Below are positions 1-9,250 of a DNA stretch of 64,000 nucleotides, in pieces. Numbering within the stretch: the stretch's first letter is position 1; each line of letters starts with the position of its first letter. This DNA comes from Pseudopelagicola sp. (GTDB lineage: Bacteria; Pseudomonadota; Alphaproteobacteria; Rhodobacterales; Rhodobacteraceae), in contig JAPHRE010000027.1 in NCBI GenBank assembly GCA_026195905.1, positions 22,109-86,108 of the forward strand, given 5' to 3'. The notes below the pieces were generated by a model. It did no database searches and had not been told where the DNA came from. It saw nothing but the letters and a program-made list of their open reading frames with translations. The translations under genes were made by a program, and so were the position numbers.

Positions 1-88
1 AGACAAGATCCGTGCCGCGCACGGGCTTGATTTCGAGATGCCAAAAGGCGTTGAAGACAATGATACCCTGATGGAAGACGACGCCTGA
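1..88 (+). CDS. recA: RecA recombinase, C-terminal end (partial)
   Basis: Only the last 28 codons are in the window, in the frame starting at base 2 and ending with TGA at 86-88. The peptide contains KIRAAHGLDFEM followed by an acidic tail (EDNDTLMEDDA), as expected for the acidic C-terminus of alphaproteobacterial RecA, and recA directly upstream of alaS is a usual order in Rhodobacteraceae. RecA forms the filament for recombination and SOS induction. The short length makes the call dependent on context; another protein with an acidic tail cannot be excluded. Confidence 0.7.
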   Translation, partial: DKIRAAHGLDFEMPKGVEDNDTLMEDDA

Positions 89-127
89 GGTTTGGGCGCG
101 CCCGGATCGGACAAGATTGAGACAGGC

Positions 128-158
128 CGCCCGGATATGCTGGGCGATCTTTTCTTTT
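128..158 (+). terminator. Intrinsic terminator after recA
   Basis: A 7-bp stem CGCCCGG / CTGGGCG (one G-T pair) with an ATATG loop is followed by ATCTTTTCTTTT. It stands 40 bases behind the recA stop and before alaS, so it probably separates the two transcripts. Confidence 0.65.
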
Positions 159-259
159 GGCACCCGGCATGAGGGCGGTGCAAGTGCTGTGGACAGGGGC
201 GTTTGAGGGGAGTAAACCCCCTTGAAATGCCTTGAAAACACACGCGAGAGACGCCGCAT

Positions 260-2932
260 ATGCCCAGCCTGAACGACATCCGGTCGACCTTTCTGAACTA
301 CTTCGCCAAACAAGGGCACGAGATCGTCCCATCAAGCCCGCTCGTGCCGCGCAATGATCCAACGCTGATGTTCGTCAATTCGGGCATGGTGCAGTTTAAG
401 AATTGCTTTACCGGGGTCGACAAGCGCGATTACCTGCGCGCCACCACGGCGCAAAAATGCGTCCGCGCGGGCGGCAAGCATAACGACCTCGACAATGTCG
501 GCTATACCGCGCGCCATCACACGTTTTTTGAGATGCTCGGCAACTTTTCCTTTGGCGATTATTTCAAGGACGAGGCGATCGCCTTTGCCTGGGAGTTGAT
601 CACCAAGGAATTCGGGATTCCGAAAGAAAAGCTCTACACCACGGTCTACCATACCGATGATGAGGCGTTTGAAATTTGGAAAAAGGTCGGTGTGCCCGAA
701 GAGCGGATCATCCGCATCGCGACCTCGGACAATTTCTGGCAGATGGGCCCGACCGGTCCCTGCGGCCCCTGCACCGAGATTTTCTATGATCATGGCGATC
801 ATATCTGGGGTGGCCCTCCGGGCAGCCCGGAAGAAGACGGCGACCGGTTTATCGAGATTTGGAACATCGTTTTCATGCAGAACGAACAGTTCGAAGATGG
901 CTCGATGGTCGATCTCGACATGCAGTCAATTGATACCGGCATGGGGCTTGAGCGGATTGGCGCGCTGTTGCAGGGCAGCCATGACAATTACGACACTGAC
1001 CTGTTCAAATCCCTGATCGAGGCGTCAGCCCATGCCACGACGACCGAGCCGTTTGGCGACAAGAATGTGCATCACCGGGTGATCGCGGATCACTTGCGCT
1101 CGACCTCGTTTTTGATTGCCGATGGGGTGATGCCGTCGAATGATGGCCGGGGGTATGTGCTGCGCCGGATCATGCGCCGCGCCATGCGTCATGCGCATCT
1201 ATTGGGCGCGAAAGATCCGGTTATGCATCAGCTTGTGCCGTCGCTGGTCAGTCAGATGGGACAGGCCTACCCGGAACTTGGCCGCGCGCAGGCCTTGATC
1301 GAAGAGACGCTGCGGCTTGAAGAAACCCGGTTCAAACAGACGCTGGATCGCGGACTGAAGCTCTTGGATGAAGAGCTTGACGGGCTGGCGGCGGATGCGC
1401 CGCTTCCGGGTGCGGCGGCGTTCAAGCTCTATGATACCTATGGGTTCCCGCTCGACCTGACGCAGGATGCGTTGCGCGAAAAAGGCCGGTCGGTCGATAC
1501 CGACGGGTTTGATACGGCAATGGCGGAACAAAAGGCCAAGGCGCGCGCGGCGTGGTCGGGGTCGGGCGATGCCGCCGATAATGCAATCTGGTTCGACATT
1601 GCCGAGGCCAATGGCGCGAGCGAATTCCTTGGCTATGACACCGAAAGCGCCGAGGGGCAGGTCGTCGCAATCGTCGCCGATGGGGCGCTTGTCGAGGCGT
1701 TGGAAGAAGGGGCCGAGGGCTGGCTGGTGATGAACCAGACGCCGTTTTATGGCGAATCCGGGGGCCAGGTCGGCGATACCGGCATCGTGAGCCGACTTGA
1801 AAACCGCGACGAGCTTGCCAAGGTTTCTGACACGCAGAAATTCGCAGAGGGCAAGCTTATCGCGCATAAGGTGACCATGACACGCGGCAAGATCGCCAAG
1901 GGCGATCCGGTGCTGATGGAGGTCGATCATACCCGCCGCAGCGCCATTCGCGCCAACCACTCTGCGACGCATTTGTTGCATGAGGCGCTGCGCGAAACGC
2001 TTGGCGATCATGTGGCACAGCGTGGCTCGCTCAACGCGGCGGATCGTCTGCGGTTTGACTTTAGCCATGCCAAGGCGCTGTCGGCGGAAGAGGTGCACAA
2101 GGTCGCCACGGATGTGAACGCCTATATCCGCCAGAATAGTGCCGTGGAAACCCGGATCATGACCCCGGATGATGCCCGCGAGATCGGTGCACAGGCGCTC
2201 TTTGGCGAGAAATACGGCGACGAGGTGCGCGTCGTGTCGATGGGGCGCGCCAATACCGGCAAAGGGTTTGACGGCAATACCTATTCGATCGAACTTTGCG
2301 GTGGCACCCATGTCAAACAGACTGGCGATATCGGGGTTTTTGTCCTCCTAGGCGATAGTGCGTCCTCGGCAGGTGTGCGTCGAATCGAGGCGTTGACGGG
2401 CGAGGCGGCGTTTGCCTACCTTGAGGATCAGGCCAACCGCATGGCGCAAATCGCAGCGACGCTCAAGACGCAGCCTGCCGATGTGGCGGACCGTCTCAAG
2501 GCGCTTTTGGACGAACGCAAAGCGCTGCAGAATGAAGTTGCGCAATTGCGTCGCGAGTTGGCGATGTCTGGCGGGGCCGGACAGGGCGGCGGCGTCGAAG
2601 CCAAGGATGTCGGCGGGGTCAAATATTTCGCCCAGCTTCTGACAGGGGTTTCGGGCAAGGATCTGCGCCCGCTCATCGACGAGCATAAAACCCGCCTTGA
2701 GAGCGGCGCGGTGCTGCTTATCGCCGATGACGGCGGCAAGGTTGCCGTTGCGGCGGGCGTCACGGATGATCTTACGGATCAGGTTTCAGCGGTCGATCTT
2801 GTCCGCGCTGCGGTTGAAGCGCTTGGCGGCAAGGGCGGCGGCGGTCGTCCCGACATGGCGCAGGGCGGGGCCAAGGATTCGACCAATGCCGATGCGGCGA
2901 TGGCGGCGGCAGAAGCGGTCATCGCGGGCTGA
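260..2932 (+). CDS. alaS: Alanine--tRNA ligase
   Basis: Charges tRNA-Ala with alanine in the cytoplasm and edits mischarged Ser/Gly. The 890-residue length is typical. The class II catalytic domain has motif 1 with [12 protein letters not shown] near residue 36. The editing domain carries the zinc/editing residues H567 and H571 (HSATH) and C680 and H684 (CGGTH), equivalent to the E. coli set. The C-Ala oligomerisation/tRNA-binding domain ends with the glycine-rich [10 protein letters not shown] segment. The ATG at 260 begins the normal [16 protein letters not shown]-terminus. It follows recA on the same strand, behind a terminator, and so probably has its own promoter in 159-259, where no clear consensus was seen. 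Confidence 0.98.
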   Translation: MPSLNDIRSTFLNYFAKQGHEIVPSSPLVPRNDPTLMFVNSGMVQFKNCFTGVDKRDYLRATTAQKCVRAGGKHNDLDNVGYTARHHTFFEMLGNFSFGDYFKDEAIAFAWELITKEFGIPKEKLYTTVYHTDDEAFEIWKKVGVPEERIIRIATSDNFWQMGPTGPCGPCTEIFYDHGDHIWGGPPGSPEEDGDRFIEIWNIVFMQNEQFEDGSMVDLDMQSIDTGMGLERIGALLQGSHDNYDTDLFKSLIEASAHATTTEPFGDKNVHHRVIADHLRSTSFLIADGVMPSNDGRGYVLRRIMRRAMRHAHLLGAKDPVMHQLVPSLVSQMGQAYPELGRAQALIEETLRLEETRFKQTLDRGLKLLDEELDGLAADAPLPGAAAFKLYDTYGFPLDLTQDALREKGRSVDTDGFDTAMAEQKAKARAAWSGSGDAADNAIWFDIAEANGASEFLGYDTESAEGQVVAIVADGALVEALEEGAEGWLVMNQTPFYGESGGQVGDTGIVSRLENRDELAKVSDTQKFAEGKLIAHKVTMTRGKIAKGDPVLMEVDHTRRSAIRANHSATHLLHEALRETLGDHVAQRGSLNAADRLRFDFSHAKALSAEEVHKVATDVNAYIRQNSAVETRIMTPDDAREIGAQALFGEKYGDEVRVVSMGRANTGKGFDGNTYSIELCGGTHVKQTGDIGVFVLLGDSASSAGVRRIEALTGEAAFAYLEDQANRMAQIAATLKTQPADVADRLKALLDERKALQNEVAQLRRELAMSGGAGQGGGVEAKDVGGVKYFAQLLTGVSGKDLRPLIDEHKTRLESGAVLLIADDGGKVAVAAGVTDDLTDQVSAVDLVRAAVEALGGKGGGGRPDMAQGGAKDSTNADAAMAAAEAVIAG

Positions 2933-2954
2933 CCATGTGGTCACTAAGGGCTTG

Positions 2955-2990
2955 GGTTTTCCGGTGTGTGACTTACACTACCGGAAAACC
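2955..2990 (+). other. Strong hairpin between alaS and the DUF1330 gene
   Basis: GGTTTTCCGGT (2955-2965) is perfectly complementary to ACCGGAAAACC (2980-2990), 11 bp, and the loop contains a further GTGT/ACAC pairing. No T-run follows, so it is not a classical intrinsic terminator. It may act as an RNA stability or processing element between the two genes. Confidence 0.5.
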
Positions 2991-3011
2991 AATTCAACGA
3001 AGGAGGCCAAT

Positions 3012-3299
3012 ATGCCTGCACTCTGGATCGCCCATGTGACCGTGACCGACGAAGACGCCTATGGCAAATATGCCAAACTGGCCGGGCCGGCTATTGCCAA
3101 ACACGGTGGTCATTTTATTGCGCGTGGCGGGCGCTATGTCCAACTTGAGGGGCAAGAGCGTGCGCGCAATGTCGTGGCGCGGTTTCCCAGCGTTGAAGCA
3201 GCGGTCGAGTGCTACAACAGCACCGATTACCAACAGGCGCTCAACCATGCGCGCGACGCCTCAGAGCGCGAACTTATGGTTGTCGAAATAGAGGAATAA
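3012..3299 (+). CDS. DUF1330 family protein
   Basis: A 95-residue cytoplasmic protein of the DUF1330 family, which has a ferredoxin-like dimeric alpha/beta barrel fold; no reaction is established. Recognisable features are the MPALWIAHVTVTD first strand, KHGGHFIARGG in the middle, and FPSVEAAVECYNSTDYQ, the usual family signature. The ATG at 3012 is preceded by AGGAGG at 3001-3006 with ideal spacing. It lies 79 bases after alaS, with a hairpin between, and ends before a bidirectional terminator facing typA. Confidence 0.85.
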   Translation: MPALWIAHVTVTDEDAYGKYAKLAGPAIAKHGGHFIARGGRYVQLEGQERARNVVARFPSVEAAVECYNSTDYQQALNHARDASERELMVVEIEE

Positions 3300-3322
3300 T
3301 CAAGGCTTTACCCGACAAAGTT

Positions 3323-3359
3323 AAAGCCCCGAACCTTGAGGTTCGGGGCTTTTTGTTTT
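3323..3359. terminator. Bidirectional intrinsic terminator
   Basis: A 13-bp perfect stem, AAAGCCCCGAACC (3323-3335) and GGTTCGGGGCTTT (3340-3352), with a TTGA loop and a T-rich tail to 3359. It sits between the converging DUF1330 and typA genes. On the minus strand the tail after the stem is only AAC, so function is strongest for the plus strand. Confidence 0.85.
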
Positions 3360-3385
3360 GGGCATATATGGTGTCGGGCGACGGG

Positions 3386-5206
3386 TTAACCCGCCGCTTT
3401 GGACCGACGCTTGCGCTCATGCGGATCAAGATAGCGCTTGCGCAGGCGGATGCTATTGGGCGTAACCTCAACAAGCTCGTCATCGTTGATGTAGGCGATA
3501 GCCTCTTCAAGGCTCAGCGTAACCGGCGTGGTCAGGCGCACGGCTTCGTCGGTGCCCGAGGCGCGCACGTTGGTAAGTTTCTTGCCCTTGAGCGGGTTCA
3601 CTTCAAGGTCGTTCTCACGGCTATGTTCGCCGATGATCATGCCGGTATAGACGTCGGCCTGTGCGCCGATCATCATCTTGCCGCGATCTTCGAGGTTCCA
3701 GAGGGCGAAGGCCACCGAGGTGCCGTTTTCCATCGAAATAAGCACACCTGCACGACGCCCAGCGATTGGTCCCTTATAGGGCGTCCAGCCGTGAAACACG
3801 CGGTTGAGAACGCCGGTGCCGCGCGTATCGGTGAGGAATTCGCCGTGATAACCGATCAGGCCACGCGAGGGCACATGGGCGATGATGCGGGTCTTACCCG
3901 CGCCAGCCGGGCGCATTTCCACAAGCTCGCCCTTGCGTGCGCCGGTGAGTTTTTCAATCACCGCGCCGGAATATTCGTCATCCACGTCGATGGTGGCTTC
4001 TTCGACCGGCTCCATCTTCTGGCCGTTTTCTTCGCGCATGATGACCTGCGGGCGGGAAATCGAAAGTTCAAACCCCTCGCGGCGCATGTTCTCGATGAGA
4101 ACGCCCATCTGGAGTTCGCCACGGCCCGAGACTTCAAACGCCTCGCCGCCGGGGGTATCGGCGATCTTGATTGCGACGTTGGATTCGGCCTCTTTCATAA
4201 GGCGGTCGCGGATGACGCGGCTTTGCACCTTTTTGCCATCCCGGCCCGCAAGGGGGCTATCGTTGATGCCGAAGGTGACGGTGATGGTGGGCGGGTCAAT
4301 CGGTTGCGCTTCGAGCGGTTCATCGACCGCAAGCGCACAGATCGTATCGGCCACGGTGGCCTTGGACATGCCCGAGATGGAGACGATATCGCCGGCCTGA
4401 GCCTCTTCGATGTCCTGCTGGGCGAGGCCACGGAAGGCTTGAATCTTGGTGACGCGGAATTGCTCGATCTTCTGCCCGACGCGGGAAATCGCCTGCACGG
4501 TTGCGCCAACGCGTAGCGTGCCGCTCTCGACACGCCCGGTCAGGATGCGGCCCACAAAGGCATCGGCGCCAAGAGTTGTGGCGAGCATGCGGAAATCTTC
4601 GCCCTGTTGCGCGATCTGTTTCGGCGCGGGGACGTGGTTCACGATGAGGTTGAACAGCGCGTGCAAATCCTTGCGCGGCCCGTCCAGCTCGGCATCGGCC
4701 CAACCATTGCGGCCCGAGGCATACATATGCGGAAAGTCGAGCTGATCCTCGTTGGCATCGAGCGAGGCGAAGAGGTCAAAACATTCGTCCAGTGCGCGGT
4801 CGGGTTCGGCGTCGGGCTTGTCGACCTTGTTGAGCACGACAATCGGACGCAGCCCGAGGGCGAGCGCCTTGGAGGTCACGAATTTGGTCTGTGGCATCGG
4901 GCCTTCGGCGGCATCCACCAAAAGGACAACCCCGTCCACCATCGACAGAATCCGCTCAACCTCACCGCCGAAATCGGCATGGCCTGGGGTATCGACAATG
5001 TTGATCCGTGTGCCTTTCCACTCGACCGAGGTCGGCTTGGCGAAAATGGTGATCCCGCGTTCGCGTTCGAGATCGTTGCTGTCCATGGCCCGTTCGGCCA
5101 CTTCCTGATTTTCGCGAAACGCGCCGGACTGTTTCAACAGCTCATCAACAAGAGTCGTTTTGCCGTGGTCAACGTGCGCGATGATCGCAATATTCCGAAG
5201 ATCCAT
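3386..5206 (-). CDS. typA: Translational GTPase TypA/BipA
   Basis: Ribosome-associated GTPase involved in stress adaptation and late ribosome assembly. At 606 residues it has the full family length. GTPase motifs seen: G1 AHVDHGKTT (about residues 10-18), switch region RERGITI, G3 DTPGHADF, G4 NKVD; these are followed by EF-G-like domains II, III and V and the TypA-specific C-terminus, ending in a basic tail. It is monocistronic by position, facing the DUF1330 gene, with its promoter in 5207-5337. Confidence 0.97.
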   Translation of the reverse strand: MDLRNIAIIAHVDHGKTTLVDELLKQSGAFRENQEVAERAMDSNDLERERGITIFAKPTSVEWKGTRINIVDTPGHADFGGEVERILSMVDGVVLLVDAAEGPMPQTKFVTSKALALGLRPIVVLNKVDKPDAEPDRALDECFDLFASLDANEDQLDFPHMYASGRNGWADAELDGPRKDLHALFNLIVNHVPAPKQIAQQGEDFRMLATTLGADAFVGRILTGRVESGTLRVGATVQAISRVGQKIEQFRVTKIQAFRGLAQQDIEEAQAGDIVSISGMSKATVADTICALAVDEPLEAQPIDPPTITVTFGINDSPLAGRDGKKVQSRVIRDRLMKEAESNVAIKIADTPGGEAFEVSGRGELQMGVLIENMRREGFELSISRPQVIMREENGQKMEPVEEATIDVDDEYSGAVIEKLTGARKGELVEMRPAGAGKTRIIAHVPSRGLIGYHGEFLTDTRGTGVLNRVFHGWTPYKGPIAGRRAGVLISMENGTSVAFALWNLEDRGKMMIGAQADVYTGMIIGEHSRENDLEVNPLKGKKLTNVRASGTDEAVRLTTPVTLSLEEAIAYINDDELVEVTPNSIRLRKRYLDPHERKRRSKAAG

Positions 5207-5337
5207 TAGTTATGCCTTTTCTGTTCGGGCTTCGCCTATAGCGCGGGCGGGCAAAAGGCTAGTCCTTTAATGGCCCGCAGTTTCGGAAAACAGGGTAATG
5301 ACCCAAATTCCGCGCAGGATTGGGCCAATGTCGCGCT

Positions 5338-5976
5338 TTAGCGCGCGATATAGCGGTCGCGGCGGTGGTTGGTCAGGATGACAAAGTTCGTCACCGCGGC
5401 GCTTATGAGCGAATAAAACACAGTTATCGGCGCGAAGAGAGCGATGGCAAGGGCAAAGACGAACACGTCAAACCCAAGCTGCACCTTCCCGGCCTTGATT
5501 CCCTTGGTATCTTGAAGCCAGACGGCGACAATTCCAACCCCGCCAAGCGTTGCGCCGTGGCGAAACAGGATCAAAAGCCCCGCACCAGAGGTCACACCGC
5601 CGAGAATGGCAGCGGCCAGCGGATGCAGGAGGCTAAAGCCCATGACCTGTGGCAAAATGAGGGTCCAGCCGACGAGAACGCCCACGGCCGCAAAGGTCTT
5701 GAGGGTAAAGATAAGCCCCATACGCAGGTAGCCCACGACATAGAACGGCAGGTTGATGATGAAAAACACCGCCCCAAAACTCCAGTCGCCCCAGTAGGAA
5801 ACCAGCAGCGACAGGCCCGCGACCTGACCTGTGATGAGGGCGCCCGCCTCAAAAAACTGCACGGCCAACGCCATGAGAAGCGTGCCGACGACCAGCCCCT
5901 GAAGGTCTTCGAATTTCGAGTGCCGATCGGCGGGGGGTGTTTCAAGTAGGAATGCCATAGCCCCGGTCATACCCAT
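5338..5976 (-). CDS. YitT family membrane protein
   Basis: Integral inner-membrane protein of the YitT (DUF161/UPF0750) family, with five to six hydrophobic segments and no established substrate. Typical segments are LQGLVVGTLLMALAVQF and FGAVFFIINLPFYVVGYLRMG, the latter being the FxxNxPF-type core of the family. Three ATG codons lie close together (5976, 5970, 5958) and none has a good Shine-Dalgarno site, so the start is uncertain; 5976 is chosen to include the longest ATG-initiated form. It stands alone, with the HD gene 91 bases upstream. Confidence 0.8.
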   Translation of the reverse strand: MGMTGAMAFLLETPPADRHSKFEDLQGLVVGTLLMALAVQFFEAGALITGQVAGLSLLVSYWGDWSFGAVFFIINLPFYVVGYLRMGLIFTLKTFAAVGVLVGWTLILPQVMGFSLLHPLAAAILGGVTSGAGLLILFRHGATLGGVGIVAVWLQDTKGIKAGKVQLGFDVFVFALAIALFAPITVFYSLISAAVTNFVILTNHRRDRYIAR

Positions 5977-6067
5977 GCGGTGTGATTTGTCCAGAGCAGC
6001 CTGCGGGCGCAATGGCGCATGATGCTAGAATTACTTTAGGACTGCCGTGTATGAATTTGAAGTTAAA

Positions 6068-6649
6068 CTATTTATTATCCAAGAACCAAGCGTGAACCCG
6101 GCGTTGAATATGTGCCCAAAGAGCGGGCGCGCCGCGTTTGACCTTGCGTCCGACGCGGGTTTCAAGCTGCGCCTCGGTCACATCATACTCAAGCCACGAC
6201 CCGCCGCCGGTCACAAGATTGCCGTGACAGGGCTGTGCGCGGTCCACGGCGCGGGCAAAGATCGCGTCATCGCTTTCGCCTGCTTCGAACTCGTCCCAGA
6301 GCGCGCGCAGCTCTGCGCCTTGATCCTGGGGTAAAATCGCAAAGAGGCGATTGGCGGCGGCGATTTCCTCGGCCTCTTTCGCGGCGGCATCATGCGCGCC
6401 GTGAATGGGGGTATCGCCCGCGTCAATTTCGACAAGATCATGCAAAAGCAACATGCGGATGACCCGGTCGATAGCGACGGGGCGGTTGGCATGTTCGGCA
6501 AGGATCAACGCGTAAAGCGCGATATGCCAGCTATGTTCGGCAGAGTTTTCGCGCCGCGAACGATCCAGCAGGGTCGAGGCGCGCAGCACGGATTTCAGGC
6601 GGTCTGCCTCGTCGAGAAAGGCAAGCTGGGCGTCGAGACGGTCGCTCAT
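6068..6649 (-). CDS. HD domain phosphohydrolase (YfbR/HDDC2-like)
   Basis: A 193-residue soluble HD-superfamily metal-dependent phosphohydrolase, most similar in layout to 5'-deoxynucleotidases of the YfbR/HDDC2 type that act on (deoxy)nucleoside monophosphates. Metal ligands visible are H39 and H42 (EHSWH) and the HD pair at 70-71 (LLLHDLVEIDAGDT), with a later ARAVDRAQP segment supplying the last Asp. Its start codon overlaps the stop of the small upstream gene by four bases, indicating translational coupling. Substrate is inferred from family only. Confidence 0.8.
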   Translation of the reverse strand: MSDRLDAQLAFLDEADRLKSVLRASTLLDRSRRENSAEHSWHIALYALILAEHANRPVAIDRVIRMLLLHDLVEIDAGDTPIHGAHDAAAKEAEEIAAANRLFAILPQDQGAELRALWDEFEAGESDDAIFARAVDRAQPCHGNLVTGGGSWLEYDVTEAQLETRVGRKVKRGAPALWAHIQRRVHAWFLDNK

Positions 6650-6876
6650 CTCTTGAGCTCAAAACCTTTGGCCTTGAGCTTTTGAGCAAGCTGCACACGG
6701 GCGCGTTCATCGGCGGTATAGACGCGCACGGCGGTCATAAACGCCTCGTGCAGGGTCGAGGAGGTGGCCTCAAGTGTCTTGGCAATATCCTGCACGATTT
6801 CATGGTCATCCGTCGCCTTCTGCGCCTCGATCACGTCGAGCGCGAGGCGATTGGCGATATCGTCGTAATAGGCCAT
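6646..6876 (-). CDS. Small conserved protein of unknown function
   Basis: A 76-residue, highly charged and probably all-helical cytoplasmic protein starting MAYYDDIANRLALDVIEAQ. I do not recognise a named domain. It is supported as a gene by its tight placement: it begins 9 bases after the alpha/beta hydrolase gene and overlaps the HD gene by four bases (ATGA). The three genes probably form one leftward transcript. Confidence 0.7.
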   Translation of the reverse strand: MAYYDDIANRLALDVIEAQKATDDHEIVQDIAKTLEATSSTLHEAFMTAVRVYTADERARVQLAQKLKAKGFELKR

Positions 6877-6885
6877 AGCGCGATC

Positions 6886-7542
6886 TTACCGCGATGTTTC
6901 GGTCAGGCGGCGTTTGACGTAATCCGTCACGTTGCCAACCATCGTATCCATATATTCCTCGGTTTCAAAGAAATGGCCGGCGCCTTCGATCTGTTCATGG
7001 GTGATCGTGATGCCTTTTTGCTCGTGTAGCTTGCCCACGAGGGTCTCGGTATCTGCGGGTGGCGCGACGCGGTCGGCGGTGCCGTTGATGATAAGACCGG
7101 AAGACGGGCAGGGCGCGAGGAACGAGAAATCATACATATTCGCGGGCGGTGCGACCGAGATAAACCCCGTGATTTCGGGGCGACGCATCAAAAGCTGCAT
7201 GCCGATCCATGCCCCGAACGAGAACCCGGCAACCCAACAATGTTTGGAATTGGTGTTCATCGACTGAAGGTAATCAAGCGCCGAGGCGGCATCCGAAAGC
7301 TCGCCCACGCCCTGATCATATTCGCCCTGACTGCGGCCGACACCGCGGAAGTTAAACCGCAAAACGGTAAAGCCCATGTTGAAAAAGGCGTAATGCAGGT
7401 TATAGACAACCTTGTTGTTCATGGTTCCGCCAAATTGCGGATGCGGATGGAGCACGATGGCAATCGGTGCGTCCTTTTCCTTTTGCGGATGGTAGCGGCC
7501 TTCGAGCCGTCCTTCGGGTCCGGGAAAAATCACCTCTGGCAT
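6886..7542 (-). CDS. Alpha/beta hydrolase (dienelactone hydrolase-like)
   Basis: A 218-residue single-domain alpha/beta hydrolase. The nucleophile elbow is GFSFG with S108; the likely acid is D157 (NGTADRVA) and the likely catalytic His is H180 (EGAGHFF), a complete triad. The N-terminal LHPHPQFGGTMNN segment matches the oxyanion-side HPHP motif of the small bacterial hydrolase group often annotated as alpha/beta superfamily hydrolase; no substrate is established for that group. First gene of a three-gene leftward group, divergent from iscR. Confidence 0.85.
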   Translation of the reverse strand: MPEVIFPGPEGRLEGRYHPQKEKDAPIAIVLHPHPQFGGTMNNKVVYNLHYAFFNMGFTVLRFNFRGVGRSQGEYDQGVGELSDAASALDYLQSMNTNSKHCWVAGFSFGAWIGMQLLMRRPEITGFISVAPPANMYDFSFLAPCPSSGLIINGTADRVAPPADTETLVGKLHEQKGITITHEQIEGAGHFFETEEYMDTMVGNVTDYVKRRLTETSR

Positions 7543-7581
7543 GGGCGTCCATGTCTCCTGCGCATTGCTCCGAGTCTATTC

Positions 7582-7618
7582 TTGACGAATATGCTCGGAC
7601 ACTTTAGAACAATTCTAA
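7582..7618 (+). promoter_or_regulatory. suf operon promoter overlapped by an Irr box (ICE motif)
   Basis: A perfect inverted repeat TTAGAA-CAA-TTCTAA lies at 7604-7618, extended to TTTAGAA at 7603. It matches the alphaproteobacterial Irr/ICE consensus TTTAGAA-N3-TTCTAAA. A TTGACG hexamer at 7582-7587 followed after 17 bases by TAGAAC (7605-7610) could be the -35/-10 pair, putting the Irr box on the -10. Irr is known to repress iron-using genes in low iron; repression of the suf operon here is inferred. Confidence 0.75.
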
Positions 7619-7701
7619 CTTAGCCGATATCAAGTCGGCTGCGGTGCAAGCGATGTATGCCTTGCGACGCGCAACGTCAATCTATTCGCGGGGAGAGCCG
7701 C

Positions 7702-8193
7702 ATGAAACTTTCGACCAAAGGACGATATGCCGTCGTGGCGCTGGCCGATATCGCGCTTCAAAATGGTGCGACCAAAGGCGATGGCGCGGCCAAAGGCGAT
7801 GCCCTTGTGACGTTGGCCGAAATTTCAGGCCGTCAGAGCATTTCCCTGCCGTATCTCGAACAGCTATTTGTCAAGCTGCGGCGCGCCGGTCTTGTCGAGT
7901 CTGTGCGCGGGCCGGGCGGCGGCTATCGTTTGGCGCGTCCAGCCGCAGAAATTCGGATTGTCGATGTGCTCGCGGCGGTGGATGAAACCGTGTCGGCGCT
8001 TCATACGGGGGCCGGGGCAAGCGGCGGGTCTTCGGGCTCGCGGGCGCAATCTCTGGCCAACCGCCTCTGGGAGGGGTTGTCGGCGCATGTCTATGTGTTC
8101 CTGCATCAGGCGCGCCTTTCGGATGTGATTGACAACGACCTCGCCCCATGTCCGGCGATCCCAAGCATTTTCGCGGTGGTCGACGAGGAGTAA
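7702..8193 (+). CDS. iscR: Rrf2-family iron-sulfur regulator IscR
   Basis: A 163-residue Rrf2-type DNA-binding regulator of iron-sulfur cluster biogenesis. The winged helix is visible at the N-terminus (MKLSTKGRYAVVALADIAL) with the recognition region SLPYLEQLFVKLRRAGLVESVRGPGGGYRLAR. Unlike E. coli IscR, which uses three Cys, this protein has a single Cys (C150, in APCPAIP), a state also known for Rhodobacter sphaeroides IscR. The ATG at 7702 fits the family N-terminus and follows GGGAGAG. It is the first gene of the suf operon and overlaps the next gene by one base (TAATG). Confidence 0.93.
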   Translation: MKLSTKGRYAVVALADIALQNGATKGDGAAKGDALVTLAEISGRQSISLPYLEQLFVKLRRAGLVESVRGPGGGYRLARPAAEIRIVDVLAAVDETVSALHTGAGASGGSSGSRAQSLANRLWEGLSAHVYVFLHQARLSDVIDNDLAPCPAIPSIFAVVDEE

Positions 8194-9233
8194 TGCGCGT
8201 CTATCTTGACCATAATGCCACGACGCCTTTGCGGCCCGAGGCCCGCGCCGCAATGATTGCGGCGATGGATGCGGTGGGCAACCCGTCCTCGGTCCATGCC
8301 GAAGGGCGTGCCGCCAAGGCCTTGGTCGAAAAGGCCCGTGCAGAGGTTGCCTCGGCATTTGGGGCCGACGGGGCGGATGTCATTTTTACCTCTGGAGCGA
8401 CCGAAGCGGCGGCGCTTGCGCTGGACGGGCGCGAGTTGCACGGCGGCGCGATTGAGCATGATGCGGTCGATGCGTGGATCACGGATGACCTTATGGTCAA
8501 TGAGGCCGGAGAGGTGCGCGTGACCGATCCGGCGCAGTCTGTGCTGCAATTGGCCAACTCGGAAACCGGCATTGTGCAAACGCTCCCGGAGGGTCTTGCG
8601 GTCAGCGATATGACCCAAGGATTTGGCAAATTGCCGCTGGCGTTCAATTGGGCGGGGGCGACGATGGCGTTGACCTCGGCGCATAAATTGGGCGGTCCCA
8701 AGGGGATTGGCGCGCTGGTTGTGCGGCGTGGCACGGAGGTGCAGGCGCATCTCAAAGGCGGCGGGCAGGAAATGGGCCGCCGCGCCGGAACAGAGAACGT
8801 GCTTGGCGCGGTCGGCTTTGCCGCCGCAGCCACGGCGGCCATGCGCGATCTTGCCGCTGGTGTGTGGGACGAGGTTGCATCTTTGCGCGATTTGCTGGAA
8901 GAAACCCTTGCACCCGAGGCAAAGGGCACCATTTTTGTCGGGAAAGGCGTCAAGCGCCTTCCAAACACGCTCTGCCTTGCGACGCCGGGATGGAAGGGTG
9001 AGACACAGGTGATGCAGATGGACCTTGCCGGATATGCGATTTCCGCCGGGTCGGCCTGCTCCAGCGGCAAAGTGCGGGCAAGCCGGGTTTTGCGCGCGAT
9101 GGGATATGACGAGGCCACGGCGGCAGGCGCGATCCGCGTCTCTCTTGGCCCCGAGACGACGAAACAGGACGTGCTGGGCTTTGCCGAAGCCTGGCTTGAC
9201 CGCCTCAGGAAACACCGCGCCTGCGCGGGTTAA
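8193..9233 (+). CDS. Cysteine desulfurase, NifS/IscS type
   Basis: PLP enzyme that takes sulfur from cysteine, giving alanine and a persulfide for cluster assembly. At 346 residues it is shorter than E. coli IscS. Visible residues: [15 protein letters not shown]-terminus, H89 (IEHDAV), PLP lysine K165 ([11 protein letters not shown]) and active-site loop Cys C289 ([10 protein letters not shown]). The start ATG at 8193 overlaps the iscR stop; a longer in-frame extension upstream is only the iscR overlap. A second, SufS-type desulfurase ends the same operon. Call is firm; which desulfurase feeds SufBCD is not shown by sequence. Confidence 0.92.
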   Translation: MRVYLDHNATTPLRPEARAAMIAAMDAVGNPSSVHAEGRAAKALVEKARAEVASAFGADGADVIFTSGATEAAALALDGRELHGGAIEHDAVDAWITDDLMVNEAGEVRVTDPAQSVLQLANSETGIVQTLPEGLAVSDMTQGFGKLPLAFNWAGATMALTSAHKLGGPKGIGALVVRRGTEVQAHLKGGGQEMGRRAGTENVLGAVGFAAAATAAMRDLAAGVWDEVASLRDLLEETLAPEAKGTIFVGKGVKRLPNTLCLATPGWKGETQVMQMDLAGYAISAGSACSSGKVRASRVLRAMGYDEATAAGAIRVSLGPETTKQDVLGFAEAWLDRLRKHRACAG

Positions 9234-9250
9234 GCGAACAGGAGAACACC

